A stretch of DNA of 64,000 bases from the NCBI RefSeq assembly GCF_013284055.1, contig NZ_CP054143.1:1984001-2048000 (forward strand). The letters run 5' to 3'. The first letter of the stretch is position 1, and each line of letters starts with the position of its first letter. The notes beneath the pieces were generated by a model. It made no database searches. It saw only the letters and a program-made list of their open reading frames with translations, and had not been told where the DNA came from. This document shows, piece by piece, positions 18,869-27,664 of the stretch. The position numbers and the translations under genes were made by a program. The stretch comes from Deefgea piscis (GTDB lineage Bacteria > Pseudomonadota > Gammaproteobacteria > Burkholderiales > Chitinibacteraceae).

Positions 18869-19713
18869 TAATATTTCGCCGTGTTAATGAGTTGACGTAA
18901 CGCTTCTGGCAGGCGCGGGCCAAAGCCAAGCAGTAATAAATCATCCATCACAATCACGCGTTTATTTTTGGCTGCGGGCGATTGCGCCAAGCCCGGGCGC
19001 GCCAATAAACCGGCCATCCCACCCATGCTGCTTAAGGTGCTGGTGGTGGTGATAATCACGTCGGGGCGCAGCGCCGCCATGCCTTCGCGTGACAATGGCT
19101 TATAGCCTTGTTGCTGCGCTAACACATTGTGTAAACCGGCCAATTGCATCATTGCATCGGCGCTGGTGTTTTTGCCGGCGCCTTCAGGCTCGCCACTGCG
19201 ACTCATCAGCATTAACGCGCTGCTGGTGCTGGTGATTGTTCTGGCCGTCGGCTGCAATGCTTTGACTTCTTGGCTGATTTTATTGGCCAATTGCTCGCCT
19301 TGTTGCGGCTGATTGAGTGCCGTGGCGACACCGCGAATGCGTTGCGATAAGGCCGACAGATTGGCTTGGCCGGGCAAAATAATCACTTTGATGCCCATCT
19401 TGCGTAGCTGGGCTAAGGCTTGTGGTGGCCCAGCTTGATCAGTCGCCAACACCATATCGGCCTTGCTGGCCAATATGCCTTCAACCGAAAACTGCCGGTA
19501 ATAACCGACTTTAGGCAGTTGATTGGCCGCAGCTGGATACACACTGGATTGATCGACTGCGACCAAATGTTGCTCGGCGTTCAGTGCGTAAATAATTTCA
19601 GTCAGCGGGCCACCTAAACTCACCACGCGGGGGGGGGTAGCCAGAGCCAGCGCGCTGAAACTCGCAATAAAAAAGAGCAGCAAAAGGGAGGTCAAAGAAT
19701 AATAAATACGCAT
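18868..19713 (-). CDS. hmuT: Haem ABC transporter periplasmic substrate-binding protein
   Basis: 281 residues with an N-terminal hydrophobic signal peptide. The mature protein is a class III (BtuF/TroA-type) binding protein, with RVVSLGGPLTEIIYAL at the start and the typical Tyr of VGYYRQFSVEGILASKAD, known in HmuT-type proteins as a haem ligand region. It hands haem to HmuUV. A run of nine C on the coding strand (19629-19637 as G on the plus strand) lies in codons about 26-28, just after the signal peptide. Slippage there would shift the frame. In this sequence the gene is in frame. It follows hmuS after 93 bp containing a hairpin. Confidence 0.9.
   Translation of the reverse strand: MRIYYSLTSLLLLFFIASFSALALATPPRVVSLGGPLTEIIYALNAEQHLVAVDQSSVYPAAANQLPKVGYYRQFSVEGILASKADMVLATDQAGPPQALAQLRKMGIKVIILPGQANLSALSQRIRGVATALNQPQQGEQLANKISQEVKALQPTARTITSTSSALMLMSRSGEPEGAGKNTSADAMMQLAGLHNVLAQQQGYKPLSREGMAALRPDVIITTTSTLSSMGGMAGLLARPGLAQSPAAKNKRVIVMDDLLLLGFGPRLPEALRQLINTAKY
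19629..19637. repeat. Mononucleotide tract (G9 / C9) inside hmuT
   Basis: Nine consecutive G on the plus strand, reading as C9 in the coding direction (ACC CCC CCC CGC, Thr-Pro-Pro-Arg). Tracts of this kind in Neisseriaceae haem receptor genes mediate phase variation by slipped-strand mispairing. That is family knowledge; variation here is not shown. Confidence 0.8.
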
Positions 19714-19753
19714 GATATATCCAGCAGTAAACGAGTTATGGACTCAAGCTCGC

Positions 19754-19790
19754 TGGGTTTGGCTTGCCATAGCGTGGCAGCTCAAACCCA
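19754..19790. other. Intergenic hairpin between hmuS and hmuT
   Basis: TGGGTTTGGCTTGCCA and TGGCAGCTCAAACCCA can pair around a TAGCG loop with one mismatch region. There is no T tract, so it is more likely an RNA-processing or stabilising element, or a dispersed repeat, than a terminator. Confidence 0.55.
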
Positions 19791-19806
19791 AGTTCAGAAC
19801 AGCAAT

Positions 19807-20853
19807 TTATTGCGCCAAAGGCGTGTGGCATAAGTTTTCTAGCAAGGTGCGCCAAGCCGCCAGCTCCGGCACGCCGGGTTTTCGCACACCAAAGAACTGC
19901 ACGATTAATTCTTCGCTTTCGCTATACACCTCAAGCGAAGTGACCCAACCATCGACGGTGGGTTTATTCACTACCCAGCACGAAGCAATGGCGGTGGTAT
20001 TGAGGTGCAGATTAAATTTCTCATCCAAAATATTGAACCAAGGGCCGGTGCGAACCAGCTTTTTAACTGGACCAGAGTGAATCTGCACCATGCCGCGATT
20101 GCCAACGAAGCACATAATCGCCAATTCTGAATCCGCCGCTTGTTGCAGCATGGTTTCAACGGCATCCATTTGCACTGCTTGGGCTAAATCAGCACCCGCT
20201 GCACGTAAAGCACCTAAACGGCTCACTTGGTTTTTGCGCAGCATTGGGAAAAAGCCGTGCGTATCGGTCAATGCCAACCATGCGGCACGCAGCGCTGCAG
20301 GATCAGCGGCATCGCGTGGCATTTCGTCAGCTGGGTAGGGCGCAATACTAGGCCAAGCGGGGGCGGCATCAGCAAATTTAGCAACCAAAGCTTGGTAAGC
20401 TGCGAGATTGCTGTTGGCAGTCATAAAGATTTTATGTACGGCCACACCGGCGCCATCAAAAAATTGCAGGCTGAGGCGATCGCCATCTTGAACGGCGTAA
20501 TGGCTTTGCCATGCATTAAAAAACATCCGCAAATCTAAATCTGTACCCAAAACCAAACCGATGGCTTTTTCAGCTTCGATGTGTTCGTATTCACCATGAC
20601 GCTCGTGCACGCACCATTCATTACGGCTCAAAACCATCACTTCGCCCAAAGGGGCTAAGTCGCGGAAAATGGCTTGGGCTGTGCCTTTGAGTGGGGTAGC
20701 GGTGACGCCACATTCGGCGGCAACCAGCTCCGCTTCAGTCACTTGCAGGCGCAGTGCACGATCTCTGATGCGTAATTTGGGCTCGGTTTGGCGTAATGCT
20801 TGGTCTGCGGCTTGCAGGCTGGCGGCGCGTTCGGAATAAGTCATCGCGTTCAT
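19807..20853 (-). CDS. hmuS: Haemin-degrading factor / cytoplasmic haem-binding protein HmuS (ChuS, HemS family)
   Basis: 348 residues, the normal size for the two-repeat HemS/ChuS fold. The two homologous halves are visible as FRDLAPLGEVMVLSRNEWCVHERHGEYE and MLQQAADSELAIMCFVGNRGMVQIHSGPVKKL, with the matching DLDLRMFFNAWQSHY and FNLHLNTTAIASCWVVNKP strands. The protein receives haem in the cytoplasm; some members degrade it. The gene is between the receptor and hmuT on the same strand, 78 bp after the receptor stop, so it is expected to be iron-repressed with them. The start could be the first Met or the nearby third residue-cluster Met; 20853 is used. Confidence 0.92.
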   Translation of the reverse strand: MNAMTYSERAASLQAADQALRQTEPKLRIRDRALRLQVTEAELVAAECGVTATPLKGTAQAIFRDLAPLGEVMVLSRNEWCVHERHGEYEHIEAEKAIGLVLGTDLDLRMFFNAWQSHYAVQDGDRLSLQFFDGAGVAVHKIFMTANSNLAAYQALVAKFADAAPAWPSIAPYPADEMPRDAADPAALRAAWLALTDTHGFFPMLRKNQVSRLGALRAAGADLAQAVQMDAVETMLQQAADSELAIMCFVGNRGMVQIHSGPVKKLVRTGPWFNILDEKFNLHLNTTAIASCWVVNKPTVDGWVTSLEVYSESEELIVQFFGVRKPGVPELAAWRTLLENLCHTPLAQ

Positions 20854-20931
20854 TGGTTTTCCTTATCTATAAGCTCGAGAGCAAAATATGTTTACAACGT
20901 GAGGTTCAAAGTGGACGGTTTTGGCGGATGA

Positions 20932-23082
20932 TTAGAATTTCCAATCGGCGCTCACACGTACATTGCGGCCGGGTTGAGTGAGCCTATCCATGTGTTCGGT
21001 GTTGGCCGCTAAACCACGGACATCGCTATCAACCCAATATTTGCGATCACCCAGATTGAAAACACCACCGGTAATCTTCAGATCTTTGCGTGGGCTCCAC
21101 CAAGCGATTAAGTCCACTAAGCCATAACCCGGCGCTTGAAAGTCTGCTTCACCTGCGACTTTGTCTTGGCCTTTTACTGCGGTGAATAAGATTTGCCCGC
21201 CCCATTGCGCTTGCTGATAACCCAAGCCGGTAACGGCTTTTAAGGGGGCCACACTGCCCAATGGCCTATCGTTGGTCTCATTCACGCCAACAGCCCAAGC
21301 GGCGTTAGCCCATGTATGCCAACCTTGACCGATCTGCCAGTTCATTCGCACTTCAGCCCCGTAAATACGCGCTTGGCTGATGTTTTGGTTTTGATAGGTG
21401 GTGGTGGTGCCAGGCACACATTGCGCGCTACCTGGGCAAGACAAGCTCACTTGCTCAATAAAATTGTCGTATTGATTGTGGAAGGTCGCGATGCTGGCGC
21501 CTAAATCATGGTCGCCAAAGCGGCCACCCACCTCAACACCATGGCTGGTTTCGGGTTTTAAGTTTGGATTGGCAATGGCGGCATAACCCATTGGTGAGAC
21601 GTAACTTCCGTTGAGCTCCATCGCGTTCGGCGCACGGAAACCCGCGCTGTATTGGGCAAATAAACGGCTGTTGTCGTTCACTTGCCATGCCGCAGCCAGC
21701 TTGGGCGATAGCGCTGAATCGCTCAGCGCCACGGCTTTACCGCCGCCATTACTAAATGCGGCATCCACGTCGGGATTGAGTTGATAATTGTCGTAACGTA
21801 AACCGGGGGTGAGGGTGAATTGGCCTTGGGCAAAGCTCAATTCATTTTGCGCGTAGATACCCCATTGCGTGGTTTTTGTTTTGGGCACATCGCGCACATT
21901 GAGTGAGCTTGAGCTTGGCGTGCCGTCACGCAATTCGGTCAAATGGGTTTGGAACCATTCCGCGCCCACAGTCCAGTGTTGGCCAATATCACCAGCGATT
22001 TTTTTCTCCACCAAGCCGTTAACACCAACAGTGTCTTGGTCGTAGCTGGAAATACGGCTCCAGTTTGGGGTGTAAGTTTTGCCTTGCTGGCGCACTTGAT
22101 ACGATTTTTGTGTGGTGTCCATATCTTGGCGGTACACCATCGCTTGTGCCGCATCGATCCAGCCATTTTGGTTTGGTGCGGTGTATGCATAATCGACTGA
22201 TACGCGGCGGCGATTTTGTTGGTCTTCAGCGTGGCTCGATTTCACCGAGCTCATCATGGGGGCGCCGATGTCGGTATACATCAAGGTATCGACCGACTTT
22301 TGATTGGTTTCGGCGGTAAAGCCTAATTGATGACCACCATCGAGATAATGCTGCAATTTCACTAAGGCGCTGCGTTGTTCCGTATCTTGTGGGTTGGCGG
22401 TGGTGCGGCCATATTTTTGCGTATCAACAGTGCCCATGGTGGCTAATTCATGGCCACGGCGCCCCGCCACTTGCACTAAACCCAAAGTATTTTCACCCAT
22501 GGCAAACGCCACCGCCGCTTGCGCGCCGTAGCTTTGGTCGGCACTGGCGTAATCGGCTTTCACTTGGCCGGCAACATCGCCTCTGCCTTGTAATAAATCG
22601 GCGGGATTGGTAGTGCGCATGCCGACCACGCCGCCTAAGGCATCCGAACCATACAACGTTGACGCAGGGCCACGTAAGACTTCAATTGCCGATAACTGAG
22701 AAAAATCGACTTGGTCGCGGCCGCTATTAAGGTAAGAGCCAAAAGAGAACGCATCCGGTAGGCGAATGCCATCGACCATCATCAATACGCGGTTACTATC
22801 CAAACCGCGGATGCTGACGCTAGATAAACCATAGCGGCCATTTTGCCGGATATTCACCCCCGGCTCGGCTCGCGAAAAATCACGAAAATCATCAATCATA
22901 TCGTCGTCGAGCACCGTTCTGGTGGTGGTGGTAATCGATGGTGGCAGCTCGCTGAGCTCTTTCTCGGTGCGGGTGCCAATCACCACGATTGGGTCAAGAG
23001 CTGGAAATACCGGCTCTGCTGCGGCAAACGCGTGCTGCATCGCGGCAGAAAGTAGCGTCAAAGTCAAAACCGTGGCTTTCAT
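20932..23082 (-). CDS. hmuR: TonB-dependent haem/haemoglobin outer-membrane receptor
   Basis: About 716 residues from the ATG at 23082, which has an AAAGGA ribosome site; a longer frame upstream lacks one. A signal peptide (ending near AFAAAE) precedes the plug domain, with the TonB-box-like DPIVVIGTRTEKEL, the plug core VNIRQNGRYGLSSVSIRGLDSNRVLMMVDGIRLPDA and EVLRGPASTLYGSDALGGVV. The barrel includes the haem-receptor motif FRAPNAMELNGSY and NPNLKPETSHGVEVG, and ends in an aromatic residue (Phe). It imports haem across the outer membrane using TonB, which is not encoded here. Symbol hmuR is by analogy; hutA or shuA would be equally fair. Confidence 0.9.
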   Translation of the reverse strand: MKATVLTLTLLSAAMQHAFAAAEPVFPALDPIVVIGTRTEKELSELPPSITTTTRTVLDDDMIDDFRDFSRAEPGVNIRQNGRYGLSSVSIRGLDSNRVLMMVDGIRLPDAFSFGSYLNSGRDQVDFSQLSAIEVLRGPASTLYGSDALGGVVGMRTTNPADLLQGRGDVAGQVKADYASADQSYGAQAAVAFAMGENTLGLVQVAGRRGHELATMGTVDTQKYGRTTANPQDTEQRSALVKLQHYLDGGHQLGFTAETNQKSVDTLMYTDIGAPMMSSVKSSHAEDQQNRRRVSVDYAYTAPNQNGWIDAAQAMVYRQDMDTTQKSYQVRQQGKTYTPNWSRISSYDQDTVGVNGLVEKKIAGDIGQHWTVGAEWFQTHLTELRDGTPSSSSLNVRDVPKTKTTQWGIYAQNELSFAQGQFTLTPGLRYDNYQLNPDVDAAFSNGGGKAVALSDSALSPKLAAAWQVNDNSRLFAQYSAGFRAPNAMELNGSYVSPMGYAAIANPNLKPETSHGVEVGGRFGDHDLGASIATFHNQYDNFIEQVSLSCPGSAQCVPGTTTTYQNQNISQARIYGAEVRMNWQIGQGWHTWANAAWAVGVNETNDRPLGSVAPLKAVTGLGYQQAQWGGQILFTAVKGQDKVAGEADFQAPGYGLVDLIAWWSPRKDLKITGGVFNLGDRKYWVDSDVRGLAANTEHMDRLTQPGRNVRVSADWKF

Positions 23083-23153
23083 TTTTTGTCCTTTAGCGGC
23101 CCGCAGTGCAGCGCGAATGATGCGTTTGCAAATCAGCAGAGACCAAACCAAAC

Positions 23154-23172
23154 GTAAATAAGAATCGTTATC
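23154..23172. promoter_or_regulatory. Second, weaker Fur-box-like site before the haem receptor gene
   Basis: GTAAATAAGAATCGTTATC matches 13 of 19 consensus positions. It is 17 bp from the stronger box at 23189, in the divergent region between the receptor and chaN genes. Confidence 0.5.
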
Positions 23173-23188
23173 AATTTGTGGTCTGCAT

Positions 23189-23207
23189 GTTAATGATATT
23201 TATTCTC
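23189..23207. promoter_or_regulatory. Fur box in the divergent hmuR / chaN promoter region
   Basis: GTTAATGATATTTATTCTC matches 15 of 19 positions of the Fur consensus and shares its first eleven bases with the box at hutW. It lies 107 bp upstream of the receptor start and 63 bp upstream of the ChaN start, so it may serve both. Confidence 0.75.
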
Positions 23208-23269
23208 ATTTGCAAGTTATAATCTTTACCCCTAAAATTAACCCCTCCCTTCAATGGCACAATCAGCGA

Positions 23270-24058
23270 ATGAAACGAATCTATCCCTTATTACTACTGA
23301 GCTTATTGGCCGCCTGTCAGTCGCCTAGTTCTTTGCAATCCATTGCGCCGACAGCTCAGCCCGTGGTGTTATTGGGCGAAGTACACGACAATGCGCTGGG
23401 CCATCAGCAGCGCTATGCATGGCTCAAAGCCCGAATTAAAGCGGGTTGGCGGCCAGCGATTGCCATGGAACAATTTGACGTTGAACGGCAAGCCGATATT
23501 GATCAAGCGCGCGCCAAACGCCCGAAAGACGTTGATTTTCTAATTAAAAAAGCCGGTGGTGCGCGCTGGGATTGGCCTTTATATCGACCGATTATTCAAT
23601 TGGCAATGCAATATGATTTGCCCTTGTTGGCGGCCAATTTATCGCGCCAAGACGCGGCGGCTTTGATGAAAAACCCGCAAGCGAGTTTAACTAGTTTGGC
23701 GGGAATGGATTTAAATGCGGCTATTGCGCCCGCCGTTTTAGCTGGGCAGCGGCAAGCAGTGCAAGCAGGGCATTGTGGAAAACTACCGCTGGCGATGGAA
23801 GAACCGATGGCGCGGGCGCAAATTGCCCGTGATCGCTTAATGGCGCAAGTGATGACACCGTATTTGTCGCAAGGCGTTGTATTGATTGCAGGTAACGGAC
23901 ATACCCGTCGTGATATCGGCGTAGCCCAATGGCTACCGCAAGCGTATTCGGTGGGATTTGTTGAATCAGAGCAAGAACATTATTTTGATGAAGTGCACTC
24001 AATTCCTGCAGCGCAACGCCCAGATCCTTGCGCGACATTGCAGTTAAATAAGTCGTAA
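23270..24058 (+). CDS. ChaN-family iron-regulated lipoprotein
   Basis: 262 residues from the ATG at 23270, which begins the lipoprotein signal (LLSLLAAC, Cys about residue 16). An in-frame TTG at 23210 falls next to the Fur box and would spoil the signal peptide. The ChaN motifs are LLGEVHDNALGHQQRYAWL near the start and the C-terminal AGNGHTRRDIGVAQWL. ChaN and Pseudomonas PhuW-type proteins bind haem and are anchored to the outer membrane. It is divergent from the haem receptor and shares its regulatory region, so iron repression is likely. Two cysteines remain in the mature part (HCGK and DPCATL). Confidence 0.88.
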   Translation: MKRIYPLLLLSLLAACQSPSSLQSIAPTAQPVVLLGEVHDNALGHQQRYAWLKARIKAGWRPAIAMEQFDVERQADIDQARAKRPKDVDFLIKKAGGARWDWPLYRPIIQLAMQYDLPLLAANLSRQDAAALMKNPQASLTSLAGMDLNAAIAPAVLAGQRQAVQAGHCGKLPLAMEEPMARAQIARDRLMAQVMTPYLSQGVVLIAGNGHTRRDIGVAQWLPQAYSVGFVESEQEHYFDEVHSIPAAQRPDPCATLQLNKS

Positions 24059-24087
24059 ATTGCCAGATTGAGCATCAGGCGTAATTA

Positions 24088-24115
24088 GGGCGCGAAAGAT
24101 TCGCGCCCATTTTTT
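24088..24115 (+). terminator. Rho-independent terminator of the chaN-like gene
   Basis: A 9-bp stem GGGCGCGAA / TTCGCGCCC with a three-base loop is followed by ATTTTTT, 30 bp after the stop codon. Confidence 0.9.
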
Positions 24116-24156
24116 ATGGCTGCTCGACGCGTGCTGAATGCTGCTCGAGTTGGGAT

Positions 24157-24480
24157 TTAAATCAAGCCTTCATCATTGTCGACTAAAATATTCAGCGAAT
24201 TTTTTAAGGTGTTACGTACCTTTTTGCGCGACAGCAATTTCGATTGTGCCGGCAACGGTAAGTCAGTGAGCCGAAGGACGTTTTTATCAATCAATACATC
24301 GACCAAGTCTTCAATCACGCGAATTAAATCGGTATCGAGCGAATAAAAAACCTCGTCCGATTTCACTAAAAAATTGACCACATCGGGATGATTGCTATCG
24401 AGCCTTTCTTGGTTTTCAGCCGAAGCTTCCACCGAAAGGGTAATGATTTCGCCTTGGGCATTTCGACGGGCATAAAACAT
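24157..24480 (-). CDS. Small conserved protein often misnamed 'tryptophan synthase subunit beta-like'
   Basis: 107 residues from the Met at 24480 (MFYARRNAQGEI). The open frame extends to 24576 but would then overlap msrB and lose the family's standard start. The C-terminal half, DLIRVIEDLVDVLIDKNVLRLTDLPLPAQSKLLSR..DNDEGLI, matches a short family found across Beta- and Gammaproteobacteria that carries the misleading label of tryptophan synthase beta-like protein; it has no resemblance to the enzyme. All residues look soluble and acidic. The gene is divergent from msrB with a short gap. Function unknown; I place it by recall of the family pattern. Confidence 0.8.
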   Translation of the reverse strand: MFYARRNAQGEIITLSVEASAENQERLDSNHPDVVNFLVKSDEVFYSLDTDLIRVIEDLVDVLIDKNVLRLTDLPLPAQSKLLSRKKVRNTLKNSLNILVDNDEGLI

Positions 24481-24559
24481 AATGGTAGGCTCATAAGAAA
24501 CATTTAAGTTTGATGTTAGCAGTTTAACCGTAGGCTGTAGATGATCTAAGGAGTAATCA

Positions 24560-24952
24560 ATGGAAAAAGTCAGCAAAACCGATGCCCAGTGGCAGGCTCA
24601 GCTCAGTCCTGCCGCGTATTACGTGACGCGGCAAAGTGGCACCGAGCGCCCATTTAGCGGTCAATACGAAAAAAATCGTGCCGCAGGGCAATACCATTGC
24701 ATCTGCTGTGGCGCGCTGTTGTTTGATTCAGTTGATCAATTTGATGCCGGTTGCGGTTGGCCAAGTTTCTCGCTGGCGGCCGACGAATCTGGCGTCACAC
24801 GTATCGTTGATCGCAGTCATGGCATGGAGCGGATTGAAGTGCGCTGCACACAATGCGACGCGCACTTAGGCCACGTCTTCCCCGACGGCCCAGCACCCAC
24901 TGGCGAGCGGTATTGTATTAATTCGGTGGCGCTGGATTTTGAGGCTAAGTAA
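24560..24952 (+). CDS. msrB: Peptide-methionine (R)-S-oxide reductase
   Basis: 130 residues, the normal single-domain MsrB length. Zinc-binding CxxC pairs are at Cys47/Cys50 and Cys96/Cys99. The substrate pocket motifs GCGWPSF and [21 protein letters not shown] are present, with catalytic Cys119 in RYCINS. The enzyme repairs methionine-R-sulfoxide in oxidised proteins, in the cytoplasm since there is no signal peptide. An AAGGAG ribosome site precedes the ATG. It is a single gene ended by the bidirectional terminator at 25025. Confidence 0.96.
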   Translation: MEKVSKTDAQWQAQLSPAAYYVTRQSGTERPFSGQYEKNRAAGQYHCICCGALLFDSVDQFDAGCGWPSFSLAADESGVTRIVDRSHGMERIEVRCTQCDAHLGHVFPDGPAPTGERYCINSVALDFEAK

Positions 24953-25024
24953 GGGGCAGTATTTAATTGTAGCTCTTTAAATTCATTGCCTACATGGCAA
25001 TACCTCAATGTAAAAAACAAAAAA

Positions 25025-25048
25025 CCGCACTAAACAGTGCGGCTTTTT
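25025..25048. terminator. Bidirectional terminator between msrB and aroA
   Basis: Stem CCGCACT / AGTGCGG with an AAAC loop, with a T tract on the plus side (CTTTTTG) and an A tract on the other, serving the convergent genes msrB and aroA. Confidence 0.88.
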
Positions 25049-25066
25049 GTTTGGTTTTCGCGGGCT

Positions 25067-26359
25067 TTAATTTGCGATCCGTGCCAATTCTTCAAAATAC
25101 GTTGGGAAGGTTTTGGCGGTGCATTTAGGGTCGTTAATGCGAACCGGTACCCCTTTGATCGCCACCAGTGAGAAGCACATCGCCATGCGGTGATCGTCGT
25201 AGGTGTCGATTTCGGCGTTGGCGGTGAGTGCTTCGGGTGGCGTTACCGAGATCCAATCTTGTCCTTCAACCACGGTGGCACCGACTTTACGCAGCTCGGT
25301 GGCCATGGCCGAAAGGCGGTCGGTTTCTTTCACGCGCCAGCTTTCGATATTGCGGATGGTAGTGGTGCCTTTGGCGTAGAGCGCGGCAATGGCGATGGTC
25401 ATCGCGGCGTCAGGGATGTGGTTGAGATCCACGTCAATTGCGGTGAGCTGGCCGCTCGCCGGTGGTGCCGCTTCAATCCAGTTAGGACCCCAAGTAATCA
25501 CCGCGCCCATTTCGGCCAAGGTATCGGCAAAACGTTTGTCGCCTTGAATACTGTCAGAACCCACGCCTTCCACGCGCACTACGCCGCCACCGATGGCACC
25601 GGCAGCGAGGAAGTAAGACGCGCTGGATGCGTCGCCTTCAACGTGGATTTCGCCGGGGCTGGTATAACTTTGGCCGCCGGGGATGAAAAATTCGTTCCAG
25701 CTTTTACGCTCGACTTTCAGGCCAAATTTGGCCATTAAATTCAGTGTGATTTCGATATACGGTTTAGAGATCAATTCGCCGATTACATCAATGGTCATAT
25801 CGCGTTGGGTAAGGGGTATCGCCATCAACAGCCCAGTCAGAAACTGGCTGGAGACATTACCCTTCACGGCAATGCGATTGCTCGTCACGCTGCCGGGGCG
25901 AATTTGTAGCGGCGGAAAGCCTTCGTTGCCCAAATATTCGATATTGCAGCCCGCTTGCTGTAAGCCAGTTACTAAGTCGCCAATTGGGCGCTCGTGCATG
26001 CGCGGCACGCCAGACAGACGGTAATCGCCGCCAGCAAAGGCTAGCGCCGCAGTCAATGGGCGAAACGCCGTGCCCGCGTTACCAAGGAATAAATCGGCTT
26101 GTTTAACCGGGAATTCACCGCCACAGCCATGCACGATAAAATCACGGCTGTTGCCGATTTGCTCGATCTTGATGCCAAGCGCCGTGAGGGCTTCGAGCAT
26201 GCGTTCGGTATCGTCCGAAGCGAGTAAACCCAAGACACGGGTGCTGCCTTGGCACAGTGCTGCCAGTAACAACGTGCGATTTGAAATGCTTTTTGAGCCG
26301 GGCAGGGCAACGCTGCCATTCACGCCCGCAATCGGGGCAAGATCCAGAAATTCCATCAT
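25067..26359 (-). CDS. aroA: 3-phosphoshikimate 1-carboxyvinyltransferase (EPSP synthase)
   Basis: 430 residues. It catalyses the sixth step of the shikimate pathway. The N-terminal [17 protein letters not shown] has the phosphate-binding Lys and Ser, [17 protein letters not shown] is the second EPSP signature, and [20 protein letters not shown] is the C-terminal one. The run of conserved [13 protein letters not shown] and [13 protein letters not shown] segments is intact. Two adjacent Met codons could serve as start. In many betaproteobacteria aroA is followed by cmk and rpsA; here it is followed instead by the terminator and msrB, and it stands apart from waaF by a 185-bp gap with a repeat hairpin. 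Confidence 0.96.
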   Translation of the reverse strand: MMEFLDLAPIAGVNGSVALPGSKSISNRTLLLAALCQGSTRVLGLLASDDTERMLEALTALGIKIEQIGNSRDFIVHGCGGEFPVKQADLFLGNAGTAFRPLTAALAFAGGDYRLSGVPRMHERPIGDLVTGLQQAGCNIEYLGNEGFPPLQIRPGSVTSNRIAVKGNVSSQFLTGLLMAIPLTQRDMTIDVIGELISKPYIEITLNLMAKFGLKVERKSWNEFFIPGGQSYTSPGEIHVEGDASSASYFLAAGAIGGGVVRVEGVGSDSIQGDKRFADTLAEMGAVITWGPNWIEAAPPASGQLTAIDVDLNHIPDAAMTIAIAALYAKGTTTIRNIESWRVKETDRLSAMATELRKVGATVVEGQDWISVTPPEALTANAEIDTYDDHRMAMCFSLVAIKGVPVRINDPKCTAKTFPTYFEELARIAN

Positions 26360-26489
26360 GGTTTCCTAAAAATAACACGGTGTTAAATGGGCAGCGCTGA
26401 TCGATTCGCTGGCGAGCTCAATCAGTGGCGCTGTTGTTGAAGCATCGATTTAGACTGGCTCGGTGCGCCGCGATTGAGCGCCAACTGGT

Positions 26490-26535
26490 CAAAAGTTTTC
26501 GCGCAAGGCCAAGTAACGATGCACGGAAACTTTTG
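26490..26535. repeat. Dispersed hairpin repeat, copy 1 (between waaF and aroA)
   Basis: CAAAAGTTTTC and GGAAACTTTTG form an 11-bp stem (one G-U) around a G/C-rich loop. The right half is the reverse complement of 32510-32534 with one mismatch, so this is a repeated element and not a private terminator. It sits 10 bp past the waaF stop. Confidence 0.7.
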
Positions 26536-26544
26536 CCGAGCTAA

Positions 26545-27552
26545 TTATGTTTTTAATTTATTGAGCGCGGTATACACCAGATCCGCTTCAAGTTGATTGA
26601 GGCAGTTCATATGCCCTAGTGGGCAAACGCGGGCAAAGCAGGGGCTGCATTCTAAATCAAGGGTCACAATCTTGGCCTTAATCGCCAACGGTGGGGTAAA
26701 GCTCGGTGAGCTCGAACCAAACACCGCCACTAAAGGGCGCTGCAATGCGGCGGCCACATGCATTAAACCCGAGTCATTACACACCACACTGCTGGCGAGC
26801 GACATTAAATCAATTGCTTCGGCCAGACTGGTTTTGCCGGCTAAATCGAGTACTTGCGGTGCCAGCTGGCGAATTTCGCTGCAAATTTCTTGGTCTTTAT
26901 TCGAGCCCAATAGCCAAACTTGCTGACCTTCGGCGATCAATCGATTGGCCAATGCTGCGGCGTGTACCGCAGGCCAGCGTTTGGCTGGGCCATATTCTGC
27001 ACCGGGGCAAATGGCGACGATGGGCGTATCCAAACTTAAACCGAGTTTACGCACCGTGGCATCGCGCGCGTCGGCGTTGATGGTGAGCACCGGAAACGGC
27101 ATGGCTTCAGTGAGCGGTACGCCCGCATCGGCACCTAGGGCGTAAAAGCGCTGCGCCATTTGTGGTAGCAAAATCGGGTCTAGCTCGCGCGCATCATTGA
27201 GTAAGCCATAGCGCATTTCACCCAGCCAACCGGTGCGCTTGGCAATGCCAGCAAAAAACGGCACTAAGGCCGATTTGAGTGAGTTCGGCAGCACAATCGC
27301 TTGATGATAGCCGCGTGCTTTGATTTGTCGGGCTAAGGCCCAGCGTTCACGTAATTTGAGTTCGCCATGGGTAAATGGCGCGTCGATCAAATCGTTAATT
27401 TCGGCCATCCGCGCATGCAGCGGTCGCGTCCATGCAGGCGCGAGCACGTCGATTAGCGCATCAGGGTGGCGCGCTTTGATTCGTGCATACAGGGGCTGGG
27501 CCATAATGGCATCGCCCACCCAAGCGGGAGCGACGATGAGAATTCGTTTCAA
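26545..27552 (-). CDS. waaF: Lipopolysaccharide heptosyltransferase II (glycosyltransferase family 9)
   Basis: 335 residues from the TTG at 27552, which is preceded by AGGAAAA and begins KRILIVAPAWVGDAIMAQPL, the exact N-terminal pattern of WaaF. An upstream in-frame start would add about 30 residues without a ribosome site. Conserved features are CPGAEYGPAKRWP, the WLLGSNKD strand and CNDSGLMHVAAALQRPLVAVFGSSSPSFTPP. The enzyme adds the second heptose to the inner core of LPS at the cytoplasmic face of the inner membrane. The order ilvE - zinc-finger protein - waaF, all on one strand, is common in Neisseriales and related groups. Confidence 0.93.
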   Translation of the reverse strand: MKRILIVAPAWVGDAIMAQPLYARIKARHPDALIDVLAPAWTRPLHARMAEINDLIDAPFTHGELKLRERWALARQIKARGYHQAIVLPNSLKSALVPFFAGIAKRTGWLGEMRYGLLNDARELDPILLPQMAQRFYALGADAGVPLTEAMPFPVLTINADARDATVRKLGLSLDTPIVAICPGAEYGPAKRWPAVHAAALANRLIAEGQQVWLLGSNKDQEICSEIRQLAPQVLDLAGKTSLAEAIDLMSLASSVVCNDSGLMHVAAALQRPLVAVFGSSSPSFTPPLAIKAKIVTLDLECSPCFARVCPLGHMNCLNQLEADLVYTALNKLKT

Positions 27553-27641
27553 AATTAATTTTCCTAAATACTGCGCTAGCAAGGTGTTAACGCGTGTCGC
27601 CGCAGCGTGGCAAAGCCCTATTTTACGACTTATCAACGACA

Positions 27642-27664
27642 AAAGCGGCGTATTAAGCCGCTTT
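27642..27664 (-). terminator. Possible weak hairpin terminator between the zinc-finger gene and waaF
   Basis: AAAGCGGC / GCCGCTTT stem with a seven-base loop, 130 bp past the zinc-finger protein stop. No long T tract on either side, so its role is uncertain. Confidence 0.35.
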
